A stretch of DNA of 64,000 nt, taken from Campylobacter concisus. Lineage in GTDB: Bacteria; Campylobacterota; Campylobacteria; Campylobacterales; Campylobacteraceae. Positions 1 through 8,776 of the stretch are shown here, one piece after another; the stretch's first letter is position 1, and every line of letters begins with the position of its first letter. The stretch is taken from positions 806,001-870,000 of the forward strand of contig NZ_CP012541.1 in the NCBI RefSeq assembly GCF_001298465.1, written 5' to 3'. Below the pieces are notes generated by a model. That model had not been told where the DNA came from. It saw only the letters and a program-made list of their open reading frames with translations, and searched no databases. A program made the position numbers and the translations under genes.

Positions 1-715
1 GAGATGTATATCCTGTAAAAACGTCGTCACGTAGTTCATTTGAACGAGGCTCTAGCTCATAGACCATAAAATTCTTAAGCGGCTCGTTTGAGGCTTCTTT
101 GCCAAATTTATCATCTATAAGATCGGTAAAGTCGATCAGCGGCACGCCTTTTTCTCTTGGCTCGTCCACGATCTCAAACTCTCCAAGCATATTTATCATG
201 ATCATCTCACCAACTACGTTGTCACAAAGTATGAGAGATAATGTATAAGCCTTATTTTCATCTTCGCTTTTAAGCTTGCTTAGAGTTTCGTTGTAGAGAC
301 ACATATCTACGCTTTTGTCATTGAAATTTGCATAGACCATGACGTCGTTTGCATCAACACTTACGCCATACATCTGTATAGTAGCGACGTTTCGTGGTGC
401 ACGTGGTTTGCCAAGTGTGCAAGTAAGCTTTGCTTCATACTCTTTTGGCATACGCGATTTGATAAATTTAAGCCACAAAAGCCTATGTTTAAGTCCTTCT
501 GGAGTAAGTACTAGATCGATCTTCCCATCAATAAGGCCTATCATAAAAGTTGGATCAACCAAACATAAATTTAGTGCCTCTTCGGTCATCTTGCTTGCAG
601 CTTCAAAATTTTTATCTTCTAAATTTTGTTTGATGGCGTCTAAATTTTTGCCAAACTCGCTCCAAAATTTATCAACTCTGCTTGCAAAGCTAGAGCTCTT
701 TTTAGAAAACCACAT
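1..715 (-). CDS. Conserved hypothetical protein, 3' end beyond window
   Basis: An open reading frame starts with ATG at 715 (N-terminus MWFSKKSSSFASRVDKFW) and runs without a stop to the left edge, giving at least 238 residues. The start lies 2 bases after the stop of the upstream phosphatase gene, so the two are probably co-transcribed. There is no signal peptide or membrane segment. The sequence is mixed alpha/beta with an acidic C-terminal half (a stretch near DFTDLIDDKFGKEA). I do not recognise the family; proteins of this look occur as conserved hypotheticals in Campylobacter. It is clearly coding by codon use, but its function is unknown. Confidence 0.75.
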   Translation of the reverse strand, partial: MWFSKKSSSFASRVDKFWSEFGKNLDAIKQNLEDKNFEAASKMTEEALNLCLVDPTFMIGLIDGKIDLVLTPEGLKHRLLWLKFIKSRMPKEYEAKLTCTLGKPRAPRNVATIQMYGVSVDANDVMVYANFNDKSVDMCLYNETLSKLKSEDENKAYTLSLILCDNVVGEMIMINMLGEFEIVDEPREKGVPLIDFTDLIDDKFGKEASNEPLKNFMVYELEPRSNELRDDVFTGYTS

Positions 716-717
716 TT

Positions 718-1419
718 TTATCCTTGTTTATTAAATTTTTCAACATTTTTTTGCGCATAAATTTTCATCGATGGAAATTCTAAGGCACTTAGCTTATCAT
801 ATCCCTCTTCATTAAAAACACATCCAGTATCAATATTAGCGCTATTTGTATAGAGCTTAGCCTCACGCACTGGCGTGTGTCCGTAGACGTTAAATACGCC
901 TTCTACTTGCGTCATATCGCCTCTGCCTGATAGTACATGCCTTCTAAACTCATCTCTTGATCTATCATCATCTCTTAAGTCCCAAAATTTACCAACGGCC
1001 GAGTGAGAGACGACTAGATGCTCGCCATTTTGGTTTTTACACTCTTTAAACTCCAGATAAACTGGCCTTTGATCTAAAAAGTCAATATGCCTTTGCTTGA
1101 ACCCCACGCTTTGGCCAAGGTATGATCCATATGTCGCCACGCCACCATTGTTGAAAAACCAACTCGTGTCAAACGGTGCTTGGTTGTTTAAAAATTCATA
1201 TTTATTGCTTAGCAGTCTGCGCTCATGATTTCCCATTACCATTTTATAGTTATTTTGTATGATTAGCTCGACTACATTGCAACTAAAAAGCCCCCGATCT
1301 ATTACATCTCCGACAAAGCAAATTTGTGATTTTTCTTTGTCTGGAAACTGCTTGATAAGCTCTAAAAGTGTGTTAAAACAGCCGTGCACATCGCCTATGA
1401 TATAAATTTGCTCGCTCAA
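718..1419 (-). CDS. PPP-family metallophosphoesterase (serine/threonine phosphatase or Ap4A hydrolase-like)
   Basis: This 233-residue protein carries the calcineurin-like dimetal motifs in order: GDVHG (residues 9-13), GDVIDRG (about 37-43) and GNHE (about 63-66). Two later histidines, one in VVSHSAVG and one in VYGHTPV, complete the metal site. The family hydrolyses phosphoprotein or dinucleotide phosphate esters in the cytosol; which substrate applies here cannot be read from sequence. The length matches bacterial PrpA/ApaH-like enzymes. It is probably translated together with the hypothetical gene that starts 2 bases downstream. The short gap upstream (1420-1596) is AT-rich and would hold its promoter. 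Confidence 0.85.
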   Translation of the reverse strand: MSEQIYIIGDVHGCFNTLLELIKQFPDKEKSQICFVGDVIDRGLFSCNVVELIIQNNYKMVMGNHERRLLSNKYEFLNNQAPFDTSWFFNNGGVATYGSYLGQSVGFKQRHIDFLDQRPVYLEFKECKNQNGEHLVVSHSAVGKFWDLRDDDRSRDEFRRHVLSGRGDMTQVEGVFNVYGHTPVREAKLYTNSANIDTGCVFNEEGYDKLSALEFPSMKIYAQKNVEKFNKQG

Positions 1420-1574
1420 TTTTTCTCCTTTGTGCCAAATTTTAGTCTATTAAGCTTAAAAATGTAGTGTAAAAAAACACTTTTGTATAGCTGTACTATA
1501 TTGGTGTAATGCTAGCGATATATTAAAGTTAAAACCTAGTAAAAGTATTTAAAATTTAAGGAATTTAAAGTAGA

Positions 1575-1592
1575 AGGGAGCCTAAGCTCCCT
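1575..1592 (-). terminator. Hairpin downstream of aldehyde dehydrogenase
   Basis: A perfect 7-bp stem (AGGGAGC / GCTCCCT) with a 4-base loop sits 4 bases after the dehydrogenase stop codon. The minus-strand tail is only moderately T-rich, so this is a likely but not textbook intrinsic terminator. Confidence 0.55.
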
Positions 1593-1596
1593 AAAA

Positions 1597-3072
1597 TCAT
1601 TGTGCGTAAAAGCCGCTGACCTTACCGGTTAGGTCAATCATGATGTTTTTCATCTGAGTGTAGTGCTCAAGGATGATCTTGTGAGTTTCTCGGCCGATAC
1701 CTGAGTTTTTATAGCCACCAAATGGGCTTCCTGCTGGGATTTGATTATAAGTATTGACCCAGACTCTGCCAGTCTCCATAGACCTTGCAACTCTTAGAGC
1801 TTTTGTGATGTCTTGCGTGAAAATTCCGCCACCTAGACCGTATTCGCTATCATTTACCATTTTGATAAGCTCGGCTTCATCTTTAAATTTGATGACAACG
1901 CCAACTGGTCCAAAAATTTCTTCCTGAGCCACTCTCATATCGTTTGTCACATCAACTAGCAGCGTTGGCTCGACAAATGCGCCCTTGTCGCAACCATTTG
2001 CGGTGTAGGCTTTGCCGCCGACTGCTACTTTTGCGCCTTCTTTTTTACCGATCTCGACGTACTCTAATATCTGCTCAGCTTGTTTTTTATTGATCTGCGA
2101 GCCCATTTGAGTGCTAGGATCTAGCGGATCGCCAACTTTTATAGTGCTAAATTTCTTAACCGCAGCCTCTATAAATTTGTCGTAAAAGCTCTCTTCTACG
2201 AAAATTCTAGATCCTGCGCAGCAAACTTGACCTTGGTTAAATAGTATTCCAAGCTGAAGGCCATCAAGCGCTTTGTCTAAATTTGCGTCGCTAAAGAAGA
2301 TATTTGCGCTCTTTCCGCCAAGCTCAAGTGTAGCTGGGATGATACGGCGAGCTGCAGCTATGGCGATATCTCGGCCGATCTCTGTTGAGCCAGTAAAAGC
2401 TAGTTTGTCAAGTCCTGGATGGTTTTTGATCCACTCGCCACTCTTACTACCTCTGCCAGTTACGATGTTTATTAAACCTTTTGGCAAAATTTTATCTATC
2501 AGCCTAAATAGCTCAAGCACGCTTAGACTTGTCTCGCTTGAAGGTTTAAACACGCTCGCATCGCCTGCTGCGATCACTGGAGCTAGCTTCCAAGCTGCCA
2601 TTAAAAATGGAAAATTCCAAGGCACGATCTGACCCACAACACCTATTGGCTCGCGTAAAACGATAGAGAGTTGCTTCTCGTCAAGGACGTTTGCGCTGCC
2701 TTCTTCGCCCATGATAACGCCAGCAAAGTACCTAAAATGCTCTGCTGCAAAAGGAATATCAACATTTAGCGTCTCTCGGATCGGCTTGCCATTGTCCATG
2801 CTCTCAACTTTTGCCAAGTGCTCTTTGTTTTCATCGATGATGTCAGCGATTTTGTTTAGTAGCTTTGCACGCTCGCTAACTGTGGTGTGTTTAAATTTCT
2901 TAAAAGCCTCACGTGCAGCACGTACAGCGTCATTTACATCTTCTTCGGTAGCATCAGCGATCTTTGCAAGGTGCTCGCCGTTTGCTGGATTTTTTGCATC
3001 AAGTGTAGCACCGTCTTTTGCGTCACGCCACTCACCATTTATGAAAAGCCCATATTTTTCTAGTAGTTTCAT
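1597..3072 (-). CDS. NAD(P)-dependent aldehyde dehydrogenase
   Basis: This 491-residue protein has the full ALDH superfamily signature: PWNFP with the oxyanion Asn at 153, the general-base Glu at 250 in LELGGKS, and the nucleophile Cys at 284 in GQVCCAGS. The cofactor-binding GST loop is near residue 228. The C-terminal PFGGYKNSGIGRE motif is typical of class 1/2 enzymes oxidising aldehydes to carboxylic acids in the cytosol. Length is normal for the family. It appears to be a single-gene unit, with a hairpin after it and a 128-base gap before it. The natural aldehyde cannot be deduced; acetaldehyde or a related short aldehyde is plausible. Confidence 0.9.
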   Translation of the reverse strand: MKLLEKYGLFINGEWRDAKDGATLDAKNPANGEHLAKIADATEEDVNDAVRAAREAFKKFKHTTVSERAKLLNKIADIIDENKEHLAKVESMDNGKPIRETLNVDIPFAAEHFRYFAGVIMGEEGSANVLDEKQLSIVLREPIGVVGQIVPWNFPFLMAAWKLAPVIAAGDASVFKPSSETSLSVLELFRLIDKILPKGLINIVTGRGSKSGEWIKNHPGLDKLAFTGSTEIGRDIAIAAARRIIPATLELGGKSANIFFSDANLDKALDGLQLGILFNQGQVCCAGSRIFVEESFYDKFIEAAVKKFSTIKVGDPLDPSTQMGSQINKKQAEQILEYVEIGKKEGAKVAVGGKAYTANGCDKGAFVEPTLLVDVTNDMRVAQEEIFGPVGVVIKFKDEAELIKMVNDSEYGLGGGIFTQDITKALRVARSMETGRVWVNTYNQIPAGSPFGGYKNSGIGRETHKIILEHYTQMKNIMIDLTGKVSGFYAQ

Positions 3073-3200
3073 ACTTTTCTCCTTTATTAAGATTTTGTAA
3101 AAGGATTATAATATTAATAAAATTTATCAAAAATAAATTTTGGACATAAATTCTATTTTTTAATAAATTTTATTGTTTAGAGTAGGATGATTTTTTAAAT

Positions 3201-4370
3201 TTAATTTTGCCAAGAGAGCGAAAACGTAGTCTCGCCATCAAGTTTGCTTTGGCATTTTACGAAGATATCATTTTTCTTGCAGCACTCTTTAACTAAATTT
3301 AGCCCTATGCCAAAGCCACCTTGATCGTCGTTAAATCTCGTATAGCGGTCAAAAATTTTCATCTGATCCTCTTTGCTGATGCCTCGACCGGTGTTGCTTA
3401 TGCTAAAGAAATTTGGCTCTAAAGTGATGCGTACTTTTGAATTTGGCGCTGCATATTTGGAGGCGTTGCTAAGAAGGTTGTCTAAAATTTTGCTCACACC
3501 CCCAAGATCTGCATTTATAAAGCTTGGCTTTAGGCTACTATCTATCTCAAGTCCGCGTTTGGCAAAAAATGGCGAGAAATAGTTCAGCCTTTGTGTGGTT
3601 AGTAAATTTAGGTCTATGAGCTCTTTTTTGCCAGGCTTATCTAGGTTAAAGCTTAGATGAACGAGCGCGTCATAAATGTTATTTAGGCTCTTTGCGGCAA
3701 GGCTGATATTGTTAAAACGCTTTAAATTTCGCTCATTTAGGTTGTCAAGATCGGCCGTTTCTATGCTCATGGAGATGACGCTTAGAGGCGTGTTTATCTC
3801 GTGTGTTGAGTCTTTTATAAAGCGGTTTAGCGTATCTATCTTTTCATAAAGCGGTCTTAGGCTTAGTTTTGCTAGGTAAAAGGCGACAAAGAGCAGGGCA
3901 AAAAAGAAAAAGAGTGCCTTTAGTGTGGTTGAAATTTGTAAAGACAAAATTTCAGCCTTGATATCTTTGCCAACTAGAAAAATATCTGCGTGTGAGAGCT
4001 CATCTGTGGTGTTGTCGTCCATGTACTGGATCTTTTCAAATATCGCGACCTTGCCGCTGATCAAATTTACATTTTTGCTTTTATCGATCTTTTGACAGTC
4101 AAAGTCTTTATAAATTTTCTCACCATTTTTTAGCACGATGCAAGCATGCACGCCTTTTTCTTTTGTTAGACTTGAAATTGAATCAAGTCCATTCATTCTA
4201 GCTTTCATGTAAATGCCCATTTTTATCTCTTTTAAAGACTTCACCTCGTTTAAAATGAGCGTTTCTTTTTTGTTTTTATAGTCATGTATGAAAAAATATC
4301 CTAAAAATAGCACAGAGCTAACAAGATAAAGAGATAAAATTTTAAATAAAATTTGCGTTTTTTCAGACAT
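3201..4370 (-). CDS. Two-component sensor histidine kinase
   Basis: An inner-membrane sensor kinase of 389 residues. A TM segment near the N-terminus (about residues 7-28) and a second at about 151-172 bracket a roughly 110-residue periplasmic sensing domain. The phosphoacceptor His is in DSTHEINTPL (about residue 190), followed by N-box and G-box (GGFGIGLNLV) ATPase motifs. I chose the ATG at 4370 rather than an upstream start at 4388, because ATGTCTGA then overlaps the response-regulator stop by 8 bases, a usual translational coupling. It is the third gene of an operon with the exported Met/Lys-rich protein and the regulator. Confidence 0.9.
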   Translation of the reverse strand: MSEKTQILFKILSLYLVSSVLFLGYFFIHDYKNKKETLILNEVKSLKEIKMGIYMKARMNGLDSISSLTKEKGVHACIVLKNGEKIYKDFDCQKIDKSKNVNLISGKVAIFEKIQYMDDNTTDELSHADIFLVGKDIKAEILSLQISTTLKALFFFFALLFVAFYLAKLSLRPLYEKIDTLNRFIKDSTHEINTPLSVISMSIETADLDNLNERNLKRFNNISLAAKSLNNIYDALVHLSFNLDKPGKKELIDLNLLTTQRLNYFSPFFAKRGLEIDSSLKPSFINADLGGVSKILDNLLSNASKYAAPNSKVRITLEPNFFSISNTGRGISKEDQMKIFDRYTRFNDDQGGFGIGLNLVKECCKKNDIFVKCQSKLDGETTFSLSWQN

Positions 4371-5025
4371 AGATATAGCCGTCTCCACGCCTGTTTAATA
4401 TGGCTTCTTTGCCCAAAATTTGGCGTAAATTTTTGATATATACACGAAGGCTAAGCTCGCTTGGCTCCTCGTTATATTTCCAAATTTTATTAAAAATTTC
4501 ATCTTTGGTTAAAATTTTGCCTTTGTTTTGCAAAAATAGGGCGAGTAAGTCACTCTCTTTACTAGAGATATTTACATTTTTGCCATCTTTGCTTAGTGTC
4601 TTGCTCTGCGGATGAAAGCTAAATTCGTTTGAAATTTTGATCGCATCGCCACTGTGATGTGAGAAATTTCTCTTTAGAAGTGCTTGTATACGAATGAGTA
4701 GCTCTTTTAGCTCAAATGGCTTTTTTAGATAGTCGTCGCAGCCACTTTTGTAGCCTTTTTCAAGATCGTCGATGGTGTTTAGTGACGTGGTAAAGATGCT
4801 AGGTGCACTAACACCTAGCTCTCTTAAGGAAGAAAGAAGTGAAAAACCATCTCCTTGTGGGAGTTTGACGTCAAGTATAAGCAGGTCGAAATTTTGCTCA
4901 TATGCAAGATCAAGCGCCTCTTTGGCGTTATCTGAAGTGGTGACATCATAGCCATTTTCGCTTAGATACTCACTGATGAGATCAAGTAAAATTTCATCAT
5001 CTTCAACGAGCAAAATTCTAACCAT
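4363..5025 (-). CDS. OmpR-family response regulator
   Basis: This 220-residue regulator has an N-terminal receiver domain (acidic pair at residues 9-10, phosphoacceptor Asp52 in LILDVKLP, switch Thr and Lys in GCDDYLKKPF). The C-terminal winged-helix DNA-binding domain (about 125-220) contains the typical ISSKESDLL and LRVYIKNLR segments. It would bind promoter DNA when phosphorylated by the kinase encoded just downstream. The regulator most likely controls the exported protein encoded 9 bases upstream. The ligand is not visible; similarity to epsilonproteobacterial CrdR/DccR-type regulators is general only. Confidence 0.9.
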   Translation of the reverse strand: MVRILLVEDDEILLDLISEYLSENGYDVTTSDNAKEALDLAYEQNFDLLILDVKLPQGDGFSLLSSLRELGVSAPSIFTTSLNTIDDLEKGYKSGCDDYLKKPFELKELLIRIQALLKRNFSHHSGDAIKISNEFSFHPQSKTLSKDGKNVNISSKESDLLALFLQNKGKILTKDEIFNKIWKYNEEPSELSLRVYIKNLRQILGKEAILNRRGDGYIYV

Positions 5026-5034
5026 TAAGCACCT

Positions 5035-5289
5035 TTACATGCCTTTTTTCATTTCGTCTTTTTTCATACCCATGTCGTCTTTTTTCATTTCGTCTTTCAT
5101 GCCCATGTCATCTTTTTTCATTTCATCTTTTTTTATCATGGGTTTTTTGCCCATGTCATCTTTCATCATCTGCTCTTTCTTCATCATCTCGTCTTTGCCC
5201 ATGTCATCTTTTTTCATCATTTCAGTAGCATTTGCAAGACCACCAAGCATAAACATAGCACCAAGTGCAACTAGTAGTAATTTCTTCAT
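5035..5289 (-). CDS. Exported pentapeptide MXKDX-repeat protein, Met/Lys/Asp-rich
   Basis: An 84-residue protein with a clear Sec signal peptide (MKKLLLVALGAMFMLGGLANA, cleaved near residue 21). Then come about 60 residues made almost only of Met, Lys, Asp, Glu and Gly in irregular repeats such as MKKDDMG and KKDEM. This matches the described pentapeptide MXKDX repeat family, whose function is unknown. The mature protein is periplasmic and intrinsically disordered. Its methionine density suggests soft-metal (copper or silver) binding or a methionine-sulfoxide sink, which is inference. It is the first gene of an operon with a two-component system, so it may be the system's target or its sensor partner. 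Confidence 0.85.
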   Translation of the reverse strand: MKKLLLVALGAMFMLGGLANATEMMKKDDMGKDEMMKKEQMMKDDMGKKPMIKKDEMKKDDMGMKDEMKKDDMGMKKDEMKKGM

Positions 5290-5351
5290 AACGTCTCCTT
5301 TAAATGAAATATGATGAAATACTATCTCTTTAGTGTTAAGTGAGTGTGAAT

Positions 5352-6257
5352 TTACGCAAATACAAAATAGATAACTGGAAGCGTGATAAATGAAAACAGC
5401 ACGCCGATAGCCACTGAGGATATGGCTAGAGAGCTATCAAGGCCAGCTTTTATGATCATTGCACTTGCAAGGGCTGATGTTGGCATTGCACATTGAAAAA
5501 GACCAACGACCCATGTTCTATTCATTTGGATACCTGAAAATTTTAATATGATGAAAAATATGATAGCTGGCAAGATCATCTTGCATAAAAGCACGACACT
5601 AACACCTTTGTAAGTGCTTGTGATACTGCTAAAGTTAAGTCCAACACCAATCGCAAAAAGTGCCACCGGAGTAACGCTACCTTCAAACATCCTAAGTGGA
5701 GCAAAGATAAACTCAGGTAAAGGGACTTCTTTTAAGATAAGAGCCATAATAAGCGCGATAAATGGCGGAAATTTTAAAATTTTCATCGTATTTTGAAATA
5801 GCGAAACCTTCTCAGGTGCGGCAAAAGAGAGAATAAGTGGCCCAAGGATCGAAAGTGGGATACCAGTGGCTATTTGATCGTAAAAGATGACCTCATTTAC
5901 CATTGCATCGCCAAAGAAGCCTTGAATGACAGGCATACCGACAAATAGGGTATTACCAAAAAGGCTTAGCATGACCATACTAACAGTTGTTACTTTAGTA
6001 AATTTAAAGATCTTACCAAGCACCAATGCCATGACAGCGCTGATAGCTGTTGAGCCAAAGCCAATTAAAATTGTATTTATAAGCGAAACATCGACGTTTA
6101 CGTGATAAATTTTGTCAAAGATTAGCGCAGGCATTGCAAAACAAAGGACAAAATCCACAAATGGGATCGAGTGCTTTTGCTCAACAATGCCGACTTTTTT
6201 AGCAAAAAAACCAGTTGCGATTATGAAAAAAATTGCAAAAAGTGGAGTGAAGTTCAT
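5352..6257 (-). CDS. AEC-family transporter (auxin efflux carrier-like permease)
   Basis: This 301-residue integral membrane protein has about ten hydrophobic segments arranged as two five-TM halves. The start MNFTPLFAIFFIIATGFFAKK and the IGVGLNF and CAMPTSALASAM segments are typical of bacterial AEC permeases. Members export or import small organic acids such as malate or malonate; the substrate here is unknown. It seems to be a single gene, oriented with the upstream two-component operon but separated from it by 62 bases. Confidence 0.85.
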   Translation of the reverse strand: MNFTPLFAIFFIIATGFFAKKVGIVEQKHSIPFVDFVLCFAMPALIFDKIYHVNVDVSLINTILIGFGSTAISAVMALVLGKIFKFTKVTTVSMVMLSLFGNTLFVGMPVIQGFFGDAMVNEVIFYDQIATGIPLSILGPLILSFAAPEKVSLFQNTMKILKFPPFIALIMALILKEVPLPEFIFAPLRMFEGSVTPVALFAIGVGLNFSSITSTYKGVSVVLLCKMILPAIIFFIILKFSGIQMNRTWVVGLFQCAMPTSALASAMIIKAGLDSSLAISSVAIGVLFSFITLPVIYFVFA

Positions 6258-6354
6258 AGCATTCTCTTTTAAATCTAAATTTTTACGGAAAATTGATTAT
6301 AGGACCCATAAGATTAAATTACAATAAACCTTTTTTAAAATTTGCTCTCAAAAT

Positions 6355-8124
6355 TTATGCCTTAATATCAACCTTTTTATAAAATTTATCTCTCTCATCT
6401 ATCTTTTCTTTACTCTTTAAATCATTTTCAAGATAGCTGATATTATAAATTTCTCTTGTAGATATGCTTTTGCCATTATTTAGACTGATTAAAAATTTAC
6501 TCTCAAATTTATTCGATAGATTGGCAATAGCGATCGCTCCAGCATCTTTTAGGCTTACGATTTTATCACCTTGCATGAAGCCAATATCCTTAAAATCCAA
6601 GCTATTTAACTGAACATTATTCATATCTTTTGCCTCTAAATTTATGCTAGTTTTTAGCTCGCTTGATGTATTTAGCTTGCCAGTATCGTTATAAAGCTCT
6701 TTTACGTCTATCTCTCTACCACTATCAAATTTTAGCCTTATAGTGCCATCTTTGTTTAGCTTCATAGCTATGACGCTATCGCTATCTTGCAAAGATGCGG
6801 CAGCTGTGGCTTCATTTGTTATAAAAGCCTTTTTTACTTTTTTTAAATTTGAGACACTAAACTCAAGTCCAGTTGCTTGCTTAAATTCATTTTCCATCGC
6901 GATCATTTTGGCTGATTTTGTCTTCTCAAGCTTTGATATATAAGCGTCTGCATTTTCTTCAAATTTCTTTAAATTATTGCCAAGATTTTCTATCATTTTA
7001 TTATATGCGTCAAACTCAGCGTTATAATCTTTGTAAAATTTCATAAAACTATCTTTTTGAAATTTTGTATATGAGAAATTTTCATCTTTTTTGTAATCTT
7101 TGCTCGGCTCAATGATTGGATTAAACTCGCTTAATCTTGCAGTGTCATCAAAACCCACTTTAAGATAGGCAAAATTTTTAAAAGAGCTATCTTTGCCAAA
7201 GATATTATTGTGTCTTAGATCGACCCAGCCGTCATTTTGGGCATATTTTTTAAAGAAATTATTTATATCATTTTTCTCTATCTTTTCATATCTGTTTTCT
7301 GCAGCGAACAAAGTATTTGGATCTGAGGCGTAGTAAGAGTGTCTATAATCAATATCTTTTGTATCCACATAAAGATCGGGATTATTTGTGATCGTTGCTT
7401 TACGATTTAACTCTTCTCTTTTTATTTGATTGTGATTTATGACATTTGTGCTGATAAACTGCCTAAGATCAACCCTTGGCATCACATCGCTTAAATTTGC
7501 TATTTTTTCATTTCCATCTTTGTCGTAACCCCTTACTTTTAGCTTATCAAAGAGTATATCTTTTTGGTCTAGCACACCATCACTATTACTATCAAAGCTA
7601 AAAAGATAACTATTATTTTCTAATTTTGTAGTGCCAAGTTTATCGTTATCGCCGTAAATATCTAAAAATACTTCTACTTCGCCATATTTTGTTTTTAGAG
7701 TGTTTGAATAAGCGTAATCATTTAAATTTTTAAATTTTGTATTTTCTAAGTATCCACTTTTTAGTGTAGATAACATGCTGCTACTATCTGAAGCTTTTAT
7801 ATTTTTAAAGTAGGAATTTTCACTAAAATGATAGCCTCTAGAAAGCTCATCGGAGTAAATTTTATTGTTGCTGTGGATGAGATTTTTTGAGTAGTTATTT
7901 AAAATTTCTTCTACTTTTTGTAGGATTTTGTGTCTATTTTGCTCTTTGATCTCGGAATCAGTGATATTTATAACCTTGCTTGCCTTTATACTTTCTTTTA
8001 AATTTGAAATTTGTTCGTTGTTTATCTCTAAATCTTGTTTATCCTTAAAGGCATGGAGCATATCTGTAGGATTTTCTAAATCTTTTAAATTTATAAAGTT
8101 ATATTTTAAAGATGCAATATTCAT
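6355..8124 (-). CDS. Large hypothetical protein with one EF-hand loop
   Basis: A 589-residue protein without a signal peptide or membrane segment, rich in Asn, Lys, Asp and Ser. A canonical 12-residue EF-hand loop lies at residues 178-189 (D178, N180, D182, G183, D186, D189 in the liganding positions), within DSNSDGVLDQKD. The N-terminus (MNIASLKYNFINLKD) and the Asn/Ser-rich mid region resemble secreted or surface proteins exported without a Sec signal, and there are several predicted coiled helices around 360-410. I do not recognise the family. Calcium binding is suggested by one motif only. It is an isolated gene, 66 bases downstream of a tRNA-Leu on the same strand. Confidence 0.7.
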   Translation of the reverse strand: MNIASLKYNFINLKDLENPTDMLHAFKDKQDLEINNEQISNLKESIKASKVINITDSEIKEQNRHKILQKVEEILNNYSKNLIHSNNKIYSDELSRGYHFSENSYFKNIKASDSSSMLSTLKSGYLENTKFKNLNDYAYSNTLKTKYGEVEVFLDIYGDNDKLGTTKLENNSYLFSFDSNSDGVLDQKDILFDKLKVRGYDKDGNEKIANLSDVMPRVDLRQFISTNVINHNQIKREELNRKATITNNPDLYVDTKDIDYRHSYYASDPNTLFAAENRYEKIEKNDINNFFKKYAQNDGWVDLRHNNIFGKDSSFKNFAYLKVGFDDTARLSEFNPIIEPSKDYKKDENFSYTKFQKDSFMKFYKDYNAEFDAYNKMIENLGNNLKKFEENADAYISKLEKTKSAKMIAMENEFKQATGLEFSVSNLKKVKKAFITNEATAAASLQDSDSVIAMKLNKDGTIRLKFDSGREIDVKELYNDTGKLNTSSELKTSINLEAKDMNNVQLNSLDFKDIGFMQGDKIVSLKDAGAIAIANLSNKFESKFLISLNNGKSISTREIYNISYLENDLKSKEKIDERDKFYKKVDIKA

Positions 8125-8190
8125 CTAAAATCCTTTTTAAAGATGTTGTAGATAATATCGGATAAATCTAGAAAGTATTTAGGCGTATAA

Positions 8191-8277
8191 TGGTGCCCGA
8201 GGTCGGACTCGAACCGACACAAGGTTGCCCTTACCAGATTTTGAGTCTGGCGCGTCTACCAGTTTCACCACTCGGGC
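8191..8277 (-). tRNA. tRNA-Leu (anticodon CAA)
   Basis: The minus strand folds as a class II tRNA: a 7-bp acceptor stem GCCCGAG/CTCGGGC, a D arm with TGGTAGACGC, anticodon loop CTCAAAA (anticodon CAA, reading UUG), a variable arm TAAGGGCAACCTTG, and T loop TTCGAGT. The 3' ACCA is encoded. It is 87 nucleotides including CCA. Confidence 0.97.
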
Positions 8278-8305
8278 TAAGTTAAGATTGAAATTTTAGA
8301 TTTGT

Positions 8306-8340
8306 GAGAAAAAAAGAAAAAAGGGGAGACTTGCTCCCCT
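8306..8340 (-). terminator. Intrinsic terminator of the HU gene
   Basis: On the minus strand a GGGGAG/CTCCCC stem with a 5-base loop (8323-8339) is followed by a run of T with single C interruptions (complement of 8306-8322). It begins 11 bases after the HU stop codon and precedes the tRNA-Leu. Confidence 0.8.
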
Positions 8341-8350
8341 AAAAAGAAAA

Positions 8351-8653
8351 TTATTTCTTTTTACCTTTTTTAGCAGCACCAGCAGCAACTGCTTCTTTAA
8401 GTTTTTTGCCAACTTTGAATTTAACTGCTTTGCTAGCAGGAACGTCGATAACTTTTTTAGTTCCAGGAACTCTAGCTTTTCTTGCAGCTCTGTCAGCAGT
8501 ACCGAAAGTACCAAAGCCTATAAAGCTAATTGTATCGCCTTTTTCAAGAACTGCTTGGATTGTCTCCAAAGTAGCATCAACAACTTTTAGAGTATCTTTT
8601 TTTGAAAGACCAGCCTTATCGGCAACAGCTTGAATAAATTCAGCTTTTTTCAT
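8351..8653 (-). CDS. hup: DNA-binding protein HU
   Basis: A 100-residue HU/IHF family protein starting MKKAEFIQAVADKAGLSKKD. The central GFGTFGTADRAARKARVPGT is the beta-arm that inserts into the DNA minor groove, and the C-terminal tail is lysine/alanine rich (KKGKKK). HU homodimers bend and compact DNA and take part in replication and transcription. Its length is about ten residues longer than E. coli HU because of the basic tail. It is a monocistronic gene with its own terminator. HU is favoured over IHF because only a single such gene is seen and the tail is HU-like. Confidence 0.95.
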   Translation of the reverse strand: MKKAEFIQAVADKAGLSKKDTLKVVDATLETIQAVLEKGDTISFIGFGTFGTADRAARKARVPGTKKVIDVPASKAVKFKVGKKLKEAVAAGAAKKGKKK

Positions 8654-8776
8654 GAACCATCCTTTTAAGAAGTTATGTGGCTATATTACACTCTTTTAAA
8701 AAAAAATACAATACTTTTTCCCTAAATTTAGCTCTTTTTTACGTTTTTTTAACAAAAAATGCAATTTTTTAAAAAT

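Noticed and set aside
5035-5289. CRISPR-like or tandem DNA repeat
   Set aside because: The periodicity comes from Met/Lys/Asp codons; repeats are irregular and lack spacers. No CRISPR array was found anywhere in the window.
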